DNA of 64,000 nucleotides from Prevotella sp. (GCA_017934525.1 JAGBJJ010000049.1:30906-94905); one strand, 5' to 3'. Numbered from the stretch's first letter, positions 42,709-54,809 are shown. A program made the numbers and translations. The notes: generated by a model not told the origin, from the sequence alone.

Positions 42709-44739
42709 TTACCAGAGGGGGAGACGCTCTTCCTTAGGAATGTACATCTTGTCCTCGGGGGTGATGTTGAAGGCTTCGTACCAGGCATCGATGTGAGGCA
42801 GGGCACCATTCACACGCCAGCGTCCCAGGGAGTGAGGATCACTCTTCGTGCGATTGCGAATTTCTTCGTCGTTGATATTGCCAGCCCACACGCCTGCATA
42901 GGCCAAGAAGAAACGCTGCTCGGGAGTCAGACCGTCAACATCGGCCAGCGGGCTCTCTTTCGTGGCATTCTGGAAAGCAGTGAAAGCTACCTGCAGGCCT
43001 CCGTGGTCGGCCAGGTTCTCACCCAGCGTGAGTCGACCGTTGGCATTCAGACCGGGCAGCACCTCGATGGCCGAGAAGAAGTCGGCATACTTATCGGTGC
43101 GCTCCTGGAAGTTCTTGCCGTCCTGCTCTGTCCACCAGTCGTGCATGTTGCCGTTCTTGTCATACTGACGGCCCTGGTCGTCGAAACCGTGGGTCATCTC
43201 ATGGCCGATGACGACACCGATGGCACCATAGTTGAAGGCATCATCGGCCTCCATGTCGAAGAAGGGCTTCTGCAGGATACCGGCGGGGAAGCATATCTCG
43301 TTGGTGGTGGGGTTGTAGTAGGCGTTCACCGTCTGCGGGAACATGAACCACTCGTCTTTGTCGACGGGCTTACCTGCATGCTTCTCGATGTCCCACTTGT
43401 TCCAGAAGCGGTTGCACTCCTGCATATTCTCATAATACGACTTCTCAGGATCGATGTTGAGGTCGCTCAAGTCGGTCCACTTGTCGGGATAGCCCACCTT
43501 TACATAGAAGGTAGACAGTTTGTCAAGAGCATTCTGCTTGGTGGAGTCGCTCATCCAGTCTTGTGCCTGGATGCGCTCGGCCAGAGCCTTCTGCAGGTTG
43601 TCGATGAGCTTCACCATGCGCTCCTTAGCCTCTGCAGGGAAGTACTTCTCAACGTAAAGCTTGCCGAGGGCCTCACCCATCATACGCTCCACCTGGTTGA
43701 CAGAGCGGCGCCACAGGGGATGATCTTCCTGACGGCCCGACATCACCTTGCCGAAGAACTCGAAGTTGGCCTTCTGAACCTCAGAGCTCAGCAGGCCGGC
43801 GGCGCCCAGAATCTGGCCCCACTCCATGTAGTCGCGATACTCATCGGCACTCATCGAGGCCACCACCTTATCGGCACCAGCCAGGAACTCAGGCTGACCG
43901 ACGACAAGCGTCTGGAAGTACTTGCTGTCGATGCCCTTGGCATTCATCACCTTCTCCAGCTGGAGGTTAGGATAAGACTTTGCAAAATCCTGCAGCGACA
44001 TCTTGTTGTAGTTCTTCTGGGGATCGCGAAGCTCGGTGCGCGAACGCGACACCTTGGCCAGCGCCGTCTCCAGCTTCATGATGTTGTCGCGCTTCTGCTG
44101 GGCCTGCTCGTCGGTGAAGCCAAAGAGCTTGAACATACGCACGATGTGATTCTTGTATTCCTCACGAATTTTGGCCGTGGCAGAGTCGTTCTCAAGATAA
44201 TAGTCTTTCTGACCCAGGGCCAGACCGCCCTGACTGATGCCGAGGATGTTGGTCGTGGCGTCCTTTTCGTCGGCGCCGATGCCGGCTCCGAAGAACTCAG
44301 AGTCGCCGTAAGAGGCCATATCCAGCTGCACCTGGAAAAGGGCGTCCTTCGTCTTGGCAGCCTCCAGCTTGTTGATGATGTCCATGGCAGGAGCCACGCC
44401 GTCCTGGTCGCGCTTGGTGCTGTCCATAGCCAGCTTGTAGAGGTCACTGAGCTTCTGCTCGGGCGTGCCCTTCTCGAAGTTTTTCTTCAACAGCTCGTCG
44501 AGGATGCCATTGATACGCTTGTTGTTGTCTTCAGCCAGCACATCGAAGCTGCCATAGCGTGAATAGGCAGCGGGCAGCGGATTCTTTGCCATCCAGCCGC
44601 CGCAGGCATACTGATAGAAGTCTTCACCAGCCTTCACGGTGGTGTCCATGTTTTGAGGGTCGATGCCCGACTTCAAGGCATTGTTGCTACAGGCAGCCAG
44701 GGCCAGTGATGCAACAGCAATCATGAGTTTTGTTTTCAT
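42709..44739 (-). CDS. M13-family (neprilysin-like) zinc endopeptidase lipoprotein
   Basis: A 676-residue exported metallopeptidase. Signal peptide with lipobox AAC (C17). The N-terminal helical half includes DDFYQYACGGW-like EDFYQYACGGWM. The catalytic motif H513-E-M-T-H517 sits in VIGHEMTHGFDDQGR. The third zinc ligand and acid are in GENLADHGGL (573-582), and AYAGVWAG completes the S1' region. The protein probably trims peptides in the periplasm or at the surface. It lies 20 bp after the ABC-F gene. Confidence 0.95.
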   Translation of the reverse strand: MKTKLMIAVASLALAACSNNALKSGIDPQNMDTTVKAGEDFYQYACGGWMAKNPLPAAYSRYGSFDVLAEDNNKRINGILDELLKKNFEKGTPEQKLSDLYKLAMDSTKRDQDGVAPAMDIINKLEAAKTKDALFQVQLDMASYGDSEFFGAGIGADEKDATTNILGISQGGLALGQKDYYLENDSATAKIREEYKNHIVRMFKLFGFTDEQAQQKRDNIMKLETALAKVSRSRTELRDPQKNYNKMSLQDFAKSYPNLQLEKVMNAKGIDSKYFQTLVVGQPEFLAGADKVVASMSADEYRDYMEWGQILGAAGLLSSEVQKANFEFFGKVMSGRQEDHPLWRRSVNQVERMMGEALGKLYVEKYFPAEAKERMVKLIDNLQKALAERIQAQDWMSDSTKQNALDKLSTFYVKVGYPDKWTDLSDLNIDPEKSYYENMQECNRFWNKWDIEKHAGKPVDKDEWFMFPQTVNAYYNPTTNEICFPAGILQKPFFDMEADDAFNYGAIGVVIGHEMTHGFDDQGRQYDKNGNMHDWWTEQDGKNFQERTDKYADFFSAIEVLPGLNANGRLTLGENLADHGGLQVAFTAFQNATKESPLADVDGLTPEQRFFLAYAGVWAGNINDEEIRNRTKSDPHSLGRWRVNGALPHIDAWYEAFNITPEDKMYIPKEERLPLW

Positions 44740-44759
44740 TTTTGTTTTTAAGGTTTATA

Positions 44760-46718
44760 TTATGATGTAAGTTGTTCAAGCGATTCCGACAGTTGTTCCC
44801 AGCGTTCCACTTCCTCGTCTAAAGCTTCTTTTGTGCTGGTATATTCACCGACAAGAGTCATGTCAGAGGCGTTCGCCGGCACCATGAGCAGCTCGTCGAG
44901 CTCTTTCAGCCTTTGTTCCATCTTGGCTATCTTCTTCTCGCTCTCCTCCACGGCACGCTCGGCCTTCCTGATTTGCTTCTGCTGCTCTTTGTGAGCGGCA
45001 TAGGCACTGGCTCCCGCAGGAGCGGCCTCGGCCGTCGGAGCAGCATCCTTTGATTTGCGGGGAGCCTCTGCGGGTGCCGCAGTCTTCCGGCTCCTCTCCA
45101 GCTCGTTCAACTCCTGCATTTTTTTACTTTGCAGGAAGTCGTAGATGCCGCCAATATGCTCACGCACCTGGCCGCCGCCAAACTCAAACACCTTGGAGAC
45201 AAGGCCGTCGAGGAACTCACGGTCGTGGCTGACAATAATAGCAGTGCCGTCGAATGCCTTGATGGCCTCCTTGAGCACATCTTTCGACGCCATGTCGAGG
45301 TGATTGGTGGGCTCGTCGAGGATAAGCAGGTTGACAGGTTCAAGCAGCAGGCGAATCATGGCCAACCGACTGCGCTCGCCGCCGCTGAGCACCTTCACCT
45401 TCTTGTCGGACGCCTCGCCGCCAAACATGAAGGCACCTAAGATATCGTTGATGCGCAGCCGTATCTCGCCGCGTGCCACACGATCGATGGTCTGGTGTAC
45501 CGTGAGACTCTCGTCGAGCAGCTGCGCCTGGTTTTGAGCGAAATAGCCTATCTGCACGTTGTGACCCACCTTGAGCGTTCCTCCAAAGGGTATCTCACCC
45601 ATGATACACTTCACGAGCGTCGACTTTCCTTCGCCGTTCTTACCCACGAAGGCCACTTTCTCGCCGCGCTTGATGGTCAGGTTGACATGGTCGAAGACCA
45701 AATGGTTGTAGGCCTTGCTCACCTCGTCGCAGATGATGGGATAGTCGCCAGAGCGCAGACATGGCGGGAACTTCAGGTGCATGGCGGCATTATCGAGCTC
45801 GTCGACCTCAATGGGCACCACCTTCTCCAACTGCTTCACCTTCTGCTGCACCTGCACAGCCTTGGTGGCCTGATAGCGGAAGCGCTCGATGAACTGGCGC
45901 ATGTCCTGTATCTCCTTCTGCTGATTCTCGTAGGCACGCTGCTGCTGCTCACGGCGCTCACGGCGAAGCACGACGTACTCATCGTACTTCACCCGATAGT
46001 CTTCCACATGGCCGCAGGTAATCTCGAGCGTGCGGTTCGACACGTTGTTGATGAACGCCCTGTCGTGGCTGACCAGCACCACGGCGCCGCTCCATGTGGC
46101 AAGCAGCTGCTCGAGCCACTGTATCGACTCGATGTCGAGGTGGTTGGTAGGCTCGTCGAGCAGCAACACGTCGGGCCGACGGAGCAGAATCTTCGCCAGC
46201 TCGATACGCATGCGCCAGCCGCCGCTGAACTCACGTGTGGGGCGGTCGAGGTCGGCACGCTCAAAGCCCAGGCCGACGAGCGTGCGCTCCATCTCGGCCT
46301 CCTGGGCCTCAGGGGCCATCATCAGATAGCGCTCATGTTCTTGCGTAAAGCGCTCTACCAGCTGCATATAGCTGTCACTCTCATAGTCGTTGCGCTCAGC
46401 CATCTGCTGCTGCATCTGCTCCAGGCGCCGTTGCAACTGCCTGATGTCGCCATAAGCCTTCTGGGCTTCCTCCCTGACGGTAGTAGAGTCCTGCAGGTTC
46501 ATGACCTGTGGCAGATAGCCGATGGCGACGTCCTGCGCCACTGCCACATTGCCGGAAGACGGTCGTTCCTGACCACATAAAATCTTCAGCAGGGTCGACT
46601 TGCCCGCTCCGTTCTTTCCGACCAAGGCGATGCGGTCGCGACTGTTTATGACAAAGCTGACCTCACTGAAAAGAGGCCGCACTCCAAACTCAACTTTCAG
46701 TCCTTCTACTGATATCAT
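44760..46718 (-). CDS. ABC-F family ATPase (Uup/EttA-like translation factor)
   Basis: Soluble protein with two ABC ATPase domains and no membrane part; 652 residues. Walker A motifs are GKNGAGKS (35-42) and GKNGEGKS. The signature motifs are FSGGWRMRIELAK and LSGGERSRLAM, with LLDEPTNHLD in each half. The linker between domains has the charged P-site-tRNA-interaction-type helix, and the C-terminus (about 540-652) is a coiled coil as in Uup. ABC-F proteins act on ribosomes; this chromosomal form is probably housekeeping rather than a resistance protein. Confidence 0.93.
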   Translation of the reverse strand: MISVEGLKVEFGVRPLFSEVSFVINSRDRIALVGKNGAGKSTLLKILCGQERPSSGNVAVAQDVAIGYLPQVMNLQDSTTVREEAQKAYGDIRQLQRRLEQMQQQMAERNDYESDSYMQLVERFTQEHERYLMMAPEAQEAEMERTLVGLGFERADLDRPTREFSGGWRMRIELAKILLRRPDVLLLDEPTNHLDIESIQWLEQLLATWSGAVVLVSHDRAFINNVSNRTLEITCGHVEDYRVKYDEYVVLRRERREQQQRAYENQQKEIQDMRQFIERFRYQATKAVQVQQKVKQLEKVVPIEVDELDNAAMHLKFPPCLRSGDYPIICDEVSKAYNHLVFDHVNLTIKRGEKVAFVGKNGEGKSTLVKCIMGEIPFGGTLKVGHNVQIGYFAQNQAQLLDESLTVHQTIDRVARGEIRLRINDILGAFMFGGEASDKKVKVLSGGERSRLAMIRLLLEPVNLLILDEPTNHLDMASKDVLKEAIKAFDGTAIIVSHDREFLDGLVSKVFEFGGGQVREHIGGIYDFLQSKKMQELNELERSRKTAAPAEAPRKSKDAAPTAEAAPAGASAYAAHKEQQKQIRKAERAVEESEKKIAKMEQRLKELDELLMVPANASDMTLVGEYTSTKEALDEEVERWEQLSESLEQLTS

Positions 46719-46744
46719 TCAGATATATCTGTTCTTTTAATGTG

Positions 46745-46752
46745 CAAAGATA
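46745..46752 (-). promoter_or_regulatory. -7 box of the ABC-F gene
   Basis: Minus strand TATCTTTG followed by CACAT, 27 bp before the start codon. -33 match poor. Confidence 0.6.
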
Positions 46753-46818
46753 CGAATAAGTTAAGAGTTACACGGCAAGAGGAGAGAGTTATTATTCTAT
46801 TCTTAATCATTTTTAACG

Positions 46819-48936
46819 TCAGAAGGCAGGTTTCATCTCTTCCCATCGCATCACAGCACCTCCACGCCGCGCAGGGTCGGCGCCGGTGAAATCCATAGAA
46901 TAAGGGCTGCCCGTGGTGGGGCTCTTGCCTATGTAGCGATGGGTGCGCACCGACATAAGCATAAACTGGCGGTCAAGATAATCCTGCCACATAAACACCT
47001 CGGCCTTGGTGCTGTCAGCTGTGAGGCGCACGTCGCCTGGCAGGCCAAGTCCCGACACCCACACATAGCGCCCGTCTGCGCACTGAAGCACCACTTTGCC
47101 CTGACCACGGTCGACGAGGCGGAAGAGGGTCTGGGGAGAACGGTCTTCCGGCTGAGTGTCATGCATCAGTCCATGGGGTTGGGCATGCATGGGTTTACCC
47201 GTGGCCAGGTTGATGATACGGAACGTCTTGCCGTAAGGTATGTTGCCGCTGCGGTCTGCCTTAGTTTCTTCGACGGTGAAGTTCTCAAAGTCAGCATAGC
47301 CGCCTCGGTGTCCCTTGCTGTTGAAAGCGAAGAGCGCATGACGCGACCCCTGGAAAGTGATGAGCTGGTAGCTCAGCACCATCTCATGGCCTAACGGCTG
47401 GAAGTGACTGCCGTCGAGCGACCACTCATAGTAGGCCCTGTCGCGGTCATAGTCGCCCGTCATGCGCAGCCATATCTTGCGTGGTACTGAAGAGAAGCGG
47501 GAAGACAGGTCGACATCAACGGTATCGTTGCCGGCCTGGTCGAAGCAGCGCAACACCAGGCGGCGGTCATCTTTCACGACACCTATCCACGAACAAGGCA
47601 CATTGATGTTGCCTAATCCGCACACATCGCCATCGCGCATTCCGCCCACAGAGAGTTCTACCGTAGCTACGCTCTGAGGCCCTATCACGCGCTGAGTCAA
47701 CGTGTTGCGGGCCCACATGAGCTGTTCGGCAGGCAGGGCATGCAACCGCAGCCGACCGTTCTTTAAGCTCCACATGCCGTCGTCGGGGTTATGGTTCCAC
47801 TGCCACACGGGCGAGAGCACTTCTCTACCCTTCTGCTTCGGAGCAGCCGTGAACCCGCTGCGCACATAAGGTGCCGACGGTCTGGCGTCGACGGCTGCCG
47901 GGATGGCCGGCTTCGTCCAGGTGCGCGGGGCACGGCCCAGATTGCCCTCCAGCCCCACGTAGGGCCAGCCGTCCTTCCACGTCACAGGCGCCAACGTGAC
48001 GGTGCGCCCGATGGAGTGGAAGTCCATCATGAGCAAAGCCCACCACTGTCCGTTCTGGTCTTCTACGATGCCGCCTTGATGGATGTTGGTGCAGGCCGTT
48101 GCATCGCGGTCGGGGTCCGGTTGGCCAAAATATGTACCATCAGGCACGATGCGCCCTTTCACCTGTGTCAGCGAGGCTGCGTGATATCCAAAGGTTTCAT
48201 CGGCCGTGATGACGCACGTCTCATAAGGTCCCCATATCGACTTTGAGCGCGAGCAGAGTGTGCGTCCGTTAGGTTTATAGTCGGTAGAGATGAGGTAATA
48301 CATGCCATTGATTTTATACATGTGATGCCCCTCGCCTACCGCAGAGCCCTGCGGAATGATGACGCGATCAGTATGGTCCAGCGGACCACTCATGTCGCCC
48401 TTCAGCTCGGTGCAATGCACCTCGCCATAGCCGTGGATGGCATAAATCTTACCGTCGTCGTCGAAAAGCACGCTCAGGTCGTAGATACGTCCTTGCATGT
48501 TATGATGCTTCCACGGACCACGGATGTCGGTGGAGGTGTAGCATTGCAGTCCCTGGCCGTTGACATTGGAGAATACATAGAACTGGCCGTTGGCATAGCG
48601 TATGCACGGCGCCCAGATGCCCTGTCCGTAGATTTCCTTGCCATTTTTCAGAGAGAAGGCGTCGTCGGCAAAGTCGAAGCGGTCGAAGCAATAGGACGCG
48701 AACTCCCAGTTGACCAAATCGCGTGAGTGCAGGATGACCAGTCCGGGCACAGCATGCATAGTGGTGCCGGCCAGATAGTAGTCGTCGCCCACACGCAGAA
48801 TGTCGGGGTCGCTAAACTCATCGTAGAACAAGGGATTGGTGTAGGTGCCGTTGCCGTTGTCGGCTGTCCACGACTGTGCCAGGACAGTGAGCTGACAGAC
48901 AACAAGAATCGTGGCGGCAATAAAAAACTTCTTCAT
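46819..48936 (-). CDS. Glycoside hydrolase family 43 protein (beta-xylosidase/arabinofuranosidase type)
   Basis: A secreted 705-residue enzyme. After a signal peptide (1-20) the five-bladed propeller (about 30-330) shows the GH43 triad: base aspartate in FSDPDILR (D43/D45), D153 in IYDLSVLFDDDG, and acid E202 in VGEGHHMYKINGMYYL. A beta-sandwich (about 360-565) follows, typical of xylosidase-type members. The last 140 residues (FRIINLATGKPMHAQ, VVLQCADGRYVWVSG) look like a beta-trefoil binding domain. Probable substrate is xylan or arabinan side chains. It is not next to a SusCD pair here. Confidence 0.9.
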   Translation of the reverse strand: MKKFFIAATILVVCQLTVLAQSWTADNGNGTYTNPLFYDEFSDPDILRVGDDYYLAGTTMHAVPGLVILHSRDLVNWEFASYCFDRFDFADDAFSLKNGKEIYGQGIWAPCIRYANGQFYVFSNVNGQGLQCYTSTDIRGPWKHHNMQGRIYDLSVLFDDDGKIYAIHGYGEVHCTELKGDMSGPLDHTDRVIIPQGSAVGEGHHMYKINGMYYLISTDYKPNGRTLCSRSKSIWGPYETCVITADETFGYHAASLTQVKGRIVPDGTYFGQPDPDRDATACTNIHQGGIVEDQNGQWWALLMMDFHSIGRTVTLAPVTWKDGWPYVGLEGNLGRAPRTWTKPAIPAAVDARPSAPYVRSGFTAAPKQKGREVLSPVWQWNHNPDDGMWSLKNGRLRLHALPAEQLMWARNTLTQRVIGPQSVATVELSVGGMRDGDVCGLGNINVPCSWIGVVKDDRRLVLRCFDQAGNDTVDVDLSSRFSSVPRKIWLRMTGDYDRDRAYYEWSLDGSHFQPLGHEMVLSYQLITFQGSRHALFAFNSKGHRGGYADFENFTVEETKADRSGNIPYGKTFRIINLATGKPMHAQPHGLMHDTQPEDRSPQTLFRLVDRGQGKVVLQCADGRYVWVSGLGLPGDVRLTADSTKAEVFMWQDYLDRQFMLMSVRTHRYIGKSPTTGSPYSMDFTGADPARRGGAVMRWEEMKPAF

Positions 48937-49001
48937 CCAGTTTACTGCTTTTTTTGTGATTTACAAACATGATGACAAATAACGAGGGCGCCAGCGGATG
49001 G

Positions 49002-49667
49002 CTACCTATAGAGCGTGATGGTGACACCGGTGCCAGCGGCATAAGCTTCGAGCAGGCGCTGAATGAAGCGAGCGTTGTCGAGCACGCGCTCCTCATTGCC
49101 GTCGTAGCCGTTGACCAACACGACGAGATGGGTGGTAGAGAGGGTTATCTTAGTGCGCTCGTTGTCGCTGGTTGGTGTGCCTACGCCGCCTATGGCGTCG
49201 CGGTAGACAGGCAGTCCGGCGATGTTGAGCATGCCGCGGCCGATGCCCTCGTAGGGCTCGCCTTCGCGTCCCACCCCCAGCGTCAGCACGTTGCCCTCGA
49301 AGCAGTCGGCGTCGAAGCCGCCGATGCTATAGCCATAGGCAATGGAAGCCACGTTGACAAGGTCGACGAGCGTGTCAATCTGGTAGAGTTCTTTCCCTTG
49401 TAGCATGCGCCGGATAAGGGCTTCGCTGGCAGGCCGATAGCGTGAGGGGTCTTTGCCGCAGGCCTTATAGACCCGCCGTGTGGCCGCGATAGAGGGTATG
49501 TCTTTCAGACTCTCGGTGGTCAGTTCGCTGCGGAAGCGATTGCCCATACGGTGAATCTCGTCCCACAGCGCTTCACAATAAGGGGTGTTCTGCACGTTTG
49601 CCTCTACACATGCCCCCACAAACTCGGGGCATACACTTTCAATCTGATCGGAAACAATAATCTTCAT
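49002..49667 (-). CDS. B3/B4-domain protein (phenylalanyl-tRNA synthetase editing-domain relative)
   Basis: A free-standing 221-residue protein with the B3/B4 fold that forms the editing domain of phenylalanyl-tRNA synthetase beta. Visible blocks are IPSIAATRRVYKACGKDPSRYRP, LVDLVNVASIAYGYSIGGFD and GMLNIAGLPVYRDAIGG. Free-standing members may hydrolyse mischarged tRNA or act elsewhere; not settled. The ATG at 49667 (MKIIVSDQIE) is preferred to 49685. It lies 14 bp after ligA. Confidence 0.85.
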   Translation of the reverse strand: MKIIVSDQIESVCPEFVGACVEANVQNTPYCEALWDEIHRMGNRFRSELTTESLKDIPSIAATRRVYKACGKDPSRYRPASEALIRRMLQGKELYQIDTLVDLVNVASIAYGYSIGGFDADCFEGNVLTLGVGREGEPYEGIGRGMLNIAGLPVYRDAIGGVGTPTSDNERTKITLSTTHLVVLVNGYDGNEERVLDNARFIQRLLEAYAAGTGVTITLYR

Positions 49668-49681
49668 AGCGTTACAAATTC

Positions 49682-51835
<2,154 letters not shown>

Positions 51836-51837
51836 TT

Positions 51838-51996
51838 ATGAAAAAGTATGTATGCGACGTATGTGGCTATGAGTACGACCCCGAAGTGGGCGATCCCGAC
51901 AACGGCATTGCACCTGGCACGGCCTTTGAAGACCTGCCCGAAGACTGGGTGTGCCCCCTCTGTGGCGTTGGTAAGGACCAGTTCAGCGAGGCTTGA
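51838..51996 (+). CDS. Rubredoxin
   Basis: A 52-residue one-iron electron carrier with Fe(Cys)4: C6-x2-C9 in [15 protein letters not shown] and C39-x2-C42 in [10 protein letters not shown]. It probably feeds electrons to rubrerythrins or oxygen reductases; the reverse rubrerythrin at 31.4 kb is a candidate partner. It heads a four-gene set with the HExxH protein, patatin and trmD. Confidence 0.96.
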   Translation: MKKYVCDVCGYEYDPEVGDPDNGIAPGTAFEDLPEDWVCPLCGVGKDQFSEA

Positions 51997-52497
51997 TTGA
52001 AGCGCATCGGACTGCTGGCGCTGCTGCGCCTCATGTGGCATGCCCACAGACCGTCGGCCATTGCAGACATGCCTGCCGTGAAGAATGCCTCGTGGCTTCG
52101 TCATGGCTATCAGGCCATGACGTTTTTTGGCGTCATCGTCACTGCCTCGCAGGCTGATGCAGAGCGCATGAATGCCGGCATGACAGCCCTCAAGCGGCAT
52201 GAGCTCATCCATCTGAGACAAGCGCAGACCACGGGCAACTCGTGGCTGCGCTTTTATTTCCTCTACCTATGCTACTATCTGCGCGCACTGCCTATGAACC
52301 GACATCTGCGCCAGGCTGCCTACCTGCTCAACCCTTTCGAGATGGAGGCCTACCGCCACATGTACGAGGCCGACTATCTTAACCAGCCCGCCACGGAATG
52401 GCGCCAATGGGCCGCCATGTCGCCACGGCAAAGGCTCAAAGCCTATCAAGCGACAGGGCAAGCGGGAAGCAACAACAAAAAAACAGATAACCAATGA
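51997..52497 (+). CDS. Small HExxH-motif protein, putative zinc metallopeptidase-like
   Basis: A 166-residue protein of no named family that I recognise. It contains H68-E-L-I-H72 and, after a hydrophobic aromatic stretch (FYFLYLCYYLRAL), the acidic NPFEMEAY block, a pattern like zinc peptidases where the second acidic motif supplies the third ligand. The start is TTG directly after the rubredoxin stop; the next ATG would remove 12 residues. It overlaps the patatin start by 4 bp. The zinc role is inferred from motif only. Confidence 0.75.
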   Translation: MKRIGLLALLRLMWHAHRPSAIADMPAVKNASWLRHGYQAMTFFGVIVTASQADAERMNAGMTALKRHELIHLRQAQTTGNSWLRFYFLYLCYYLRALPMNRHLRQAAYLLNPFEMEAYRHMYEADYLNQPATEWRQWAAMSPRQRLKAYQATGQAGSNNKKTDNQ

Positions 52498-53366
52498 ATG
52501 CGGAAACGGGAACAAGCGGATGCGGCCTCGTGCTGGAGGGTGGCGCCTTCCGCGGGCTCTTCACGATGGGCGTCTGCGACATGATGATGCAGCACGACCT
52601 GTGGCCCGAAGCGCTGGTGGGCGTGTCGGCCGGTGCCGCCTTTGGCTGCAACTACAAATCGCGGCAGCCGGGGAGGGCCCTGCGCTACAACAAGCGTTTT
52701 GCCCACGACGGGCGCTACAGCGGATGGCGCTCGCTGCTGACCACCGGCAACTACTTCAACGCTGAGTTTGCCTACCACACCATGCCGCGGCAGCTCGACG
52801 TGTTCGATACGGCAACCTACGAAGCTAACCCCATGCGTTTCATCGTGGTGTGCACCAATGCCGCCACGGGCGAGGCGGTGTACAAGGAACTGCCCCACCC
52901 CACCGACGACGCCTTCGACTGGATACGTGCCTCGGCATCGATGCCGCTGGTGTCGCGCGTGGTGGAACTGGAGGGTATGAAACTGCTCGACGGCGGCGCC
53001 GCCGACAGCATCCCGCTGCAGTATATGGAGCAACAGGGCTACCGCCGCAACGTGGTGATACTCACCCAGCCGAGAGGCTTCGTCAAGCAGCCCACGCCCT
53101 TTATGCCCCTGCTGCGCCTGGCCTTGCGGCACTATCCACAGATGGCCGACGCCCTGGCACGACGCCACGTGATGTACAACCAGCAACTTAGCTACGTCAG
53201 CGAGGCTGAGCAACAGGGGCGTTGTCTGGTGATAAGCCCGCCAGAGCCTATAAAGATTGCCCACCTGTCGCACGATGCAGATGCCATGCAGCAGGTCTAC
53301 GACATAGGCGTGGCCGAAGGCAAGCGACGCATGGCCGACATCATCCGTTTTATGAAGGAACAATAA
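52494..53366 (+). CDS. Patatin-like phospholipase
   Basis: A 290-residue cytoplasmic patatin-family lipase. The oxyanion loop LEGGAFRG is followed by nucleophile S45 in GVSAG, and the dyad aspartate is D166 in LLDGGAAD. Family members hydrolyse phospholipids or other acyl lipids; the substrate is unknown. It overlaps the HExxH gene by 4 bp. Confidence 0.93.
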   Translation: MNAETGTSGCGLVLEGGAFRGLFTMGVCDMMMQHDLWPEALVGVSAGAAFGCNYKSRQPGRALRYNKRFAHDGRYSGWRSLLTTGNYFNAEFAYHTMPRQLDVFDTATYEANPMRFIVVCTNAATGEAVYKELPHPTDDAFDWIRASASMPLVSRVVELEGMKLLDGGAADSIPLQYMEQQGYRRNVVILTQPRGFVKQPTPFMPLLRLALRHYPQMADALARRHVMYNQQLSYVSEAEQQGRCLVISPPEPIKIAHLSHDADAMQQVYDIGVAEGKRRMADIIRFMKEQ

Positions 53367-53374
53367 TTAATTAT

Positions 53375-54052
53375 ATGAGAATTGACATCATCACCGTATT
53401 GCCCGAGATGCTTGAGGGCTTCGTTCACGAATCGATATTGGCCAGGGCCGAGAAGAAAGGACTGGCAAAGATATGCCTGCACAACCTGCGTGACTACACG
53501 CTCGACAAATGGCGACGGGTAGACGACTACCCCTACGGCGGGTCGGCAGGCATGGTGATGCAGTGCGAGCCCATAGACCGCTGCATCACTGCGCTGAAAG
53601 CAGAGAGAGACTACGACGAAGTGATATTCACCTCGCCCGACGGCGAACGCTTCACGCAGCACATGGCCAACGAGCTGTCGCTCATGGGCAACCTCATCAT
53701 ACTGGCAGGTCACTACAAAGGTATAGACCAGCGCATACGCGACCATCTCATCACACGCGAGATAAGCATCGGCGACTTCGTCCTGACGGGCGGCGAGCTG
53801 GTGGCTGCCATGATTGCCGACGCCGTGGTGCGCGTGGTGCCCGGCGTCATAGGCGACGAGCAGAGCGCCCTGTCCGACTGTTTCCAGGACAACCTGCTGG
53901 CAGCCCCCATCTACACCCGGCCTGCCGACTACAAGGGATGGAAGGTGCCAGAGATTCTGCTTTCAGGCAACGAGGCGAAGATTCGCAACTGGGAACTGGA
54001 GCAAGCCATGGAGCGCACCCGGCGCCTGAGGCCCGACTTGCTGCAAGGGTAA
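53375..54052 (+). CDS. trmD: tRNA (guanine-37-N1) methyltransferase
   Basis: SPOUT-class enzyme that makes m1G37 next to the anticodon and prevents frameshifting. It is 225 residues. The start is [15 protein letters not shown] at 53375, 8 bp after the patatin stop. The knot segments [27 protein letters not shown] and [15 protein letters not shown] are intact. A longer in-frame extension to 53222 lies inside the patatin gene and is rejected. Confidence 0.97.
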   Translation: MRIDIITVLPEMLEGFVHESILARAEKKGLAKICLHNLRDYTLDKWRRVDDYPYGGSAGMVMQCEPIDRCITALKAERDYDEVIFTSPDGERFTQHMANELSLMGNLIILAGHYKGIDQRIRDHLITREISIGDFVLTGGELVAAMIADAVVRVVPGVIGDEQSALSDCFQDNLLAAPIYTRPADYKGWKVPEILLSGNEAKIRNWELEQAMERTRRLRPDLLQG

Positions 54053-54068
54053 GCCTTCCGTCGGAGCC

Positions 54069-54635
54069 TCACGCCACGACGAGCATCTTCACGCCAAGGG
54101 CAATGAGCAACATGCCACCGACGAACTCAGGATTGAAACGGCGGCTGAAGGTGCATCCGAGGCGAGCTCCCAACAGCCAGCCCGCTATGCCGAACAGCAG
54201 TGACGTCAGGCCTATCACCGCCAGCGGCAGCAACAGTTGCGACGCGGAGCGATAGCCCACCACGGCGAGCGACACGCCCACGGCAAGCGCATCGATGCTG
54301 GTGGCCACGGCCAGCAGCAGCTGCGTGAGAAGACGGCGGGGATTGAAGTGCTGCACGCCGGCCGGCTGGAGCGACTCCCTCACCATCTTACCGCCCACAA
54401 AGGCCAACAAGACAAAGGCGACGTAGTGGCCCGCCCACTCTACCTGCATGGCGAAGAAACTCATCAGCAGCCACCCCGCCAGCGGCATCAACGCCTGAAA
54501 GGCACCGAACAACACGCTCATGCGCAGCGCAGTGACCCACTCCATGCGCCCCAACAACACACCGCTGACCACGGCCACCGTCAGGCAGTCCATGGCCAAG
54601 GCAACGGCAAGCGCTATGACTTCTATCAACGACAT
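54069..54635 (-). CDS. mntP: Manganese efflux pump MntP
   Basis: Six-helix inner membrane protein of 188 residues, the exact family length, that exports Mn2+. The conserved ALAVALAMDCLTVAVV helix holds D16, and the repeat half TSIDALAVGVSLAVVG carries the matching aspartate. It is convergent with trmD (16 bp between stops). An in-frame ATG at 54653 would add six residues. No manganese riboswitch was recognised in the short leader. Confidence 0.93.
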   Translation of the reverse strand: MSLIEVIALAVALAMDCLTVAVVSGVLLGRMEWVTALRMSVLFGAFQALMPLAGWLLMSFFAMQVEWAGHYVAFVLLAFVGGKMVRESLQPAGVQHFNPRRLLTQLLLAVATSIDALAVGVSLAVVGYRSASQLLLPLAVIGLTSLLFGIAGWLLGARLGCTFSRRFNPEFVGGMLLIALGVKMLVVA

Positions 54636-54688
54636 ACCAACCACAGGAAACAATTTTCAGCTACACTTTTTTCATGACTTTTGGGGTG

Positions 54689-54696
54689 CAAAGTTA
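54689..54696 (-). promoter_or_regulatory. -7 box of mntP
   Basis: Minus strand TAACTTTG followed by CACCCC, 53 bp before the mntP ATG. No clear -33. Confidence 0.6.
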
Positions 54697-54801
54697 ATTG
54701 TTTTTGCTGAATTACGATAAACAGGACGAAGAAAAAGCGCTTTTTTCACAGAAAAAGGAAAAAATAATGTGTGAAAAATATGTTTTTAAAGGAATTATTA
54801 T

Positions 54802-54809
54802 TATTTTTG
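54802..54809 (+). promoter_or_regulatory. -7 box of the SusC gene
   Basis: TATTTTTG followed by CACAC, 77 bp before the susC ATG at 54887, in an AT-rich region. -33 match poor, consistent with activation by a regulator not in this window. Confidence 0.55.

Noticed and set aside
42562-44562. A 666-codon plus-strand ORF opposite the M13 peptidase gene
   Set aside because: It is antisense to a fully supported gene, has no family features and results from codon bias (few stops on the opposite strand).
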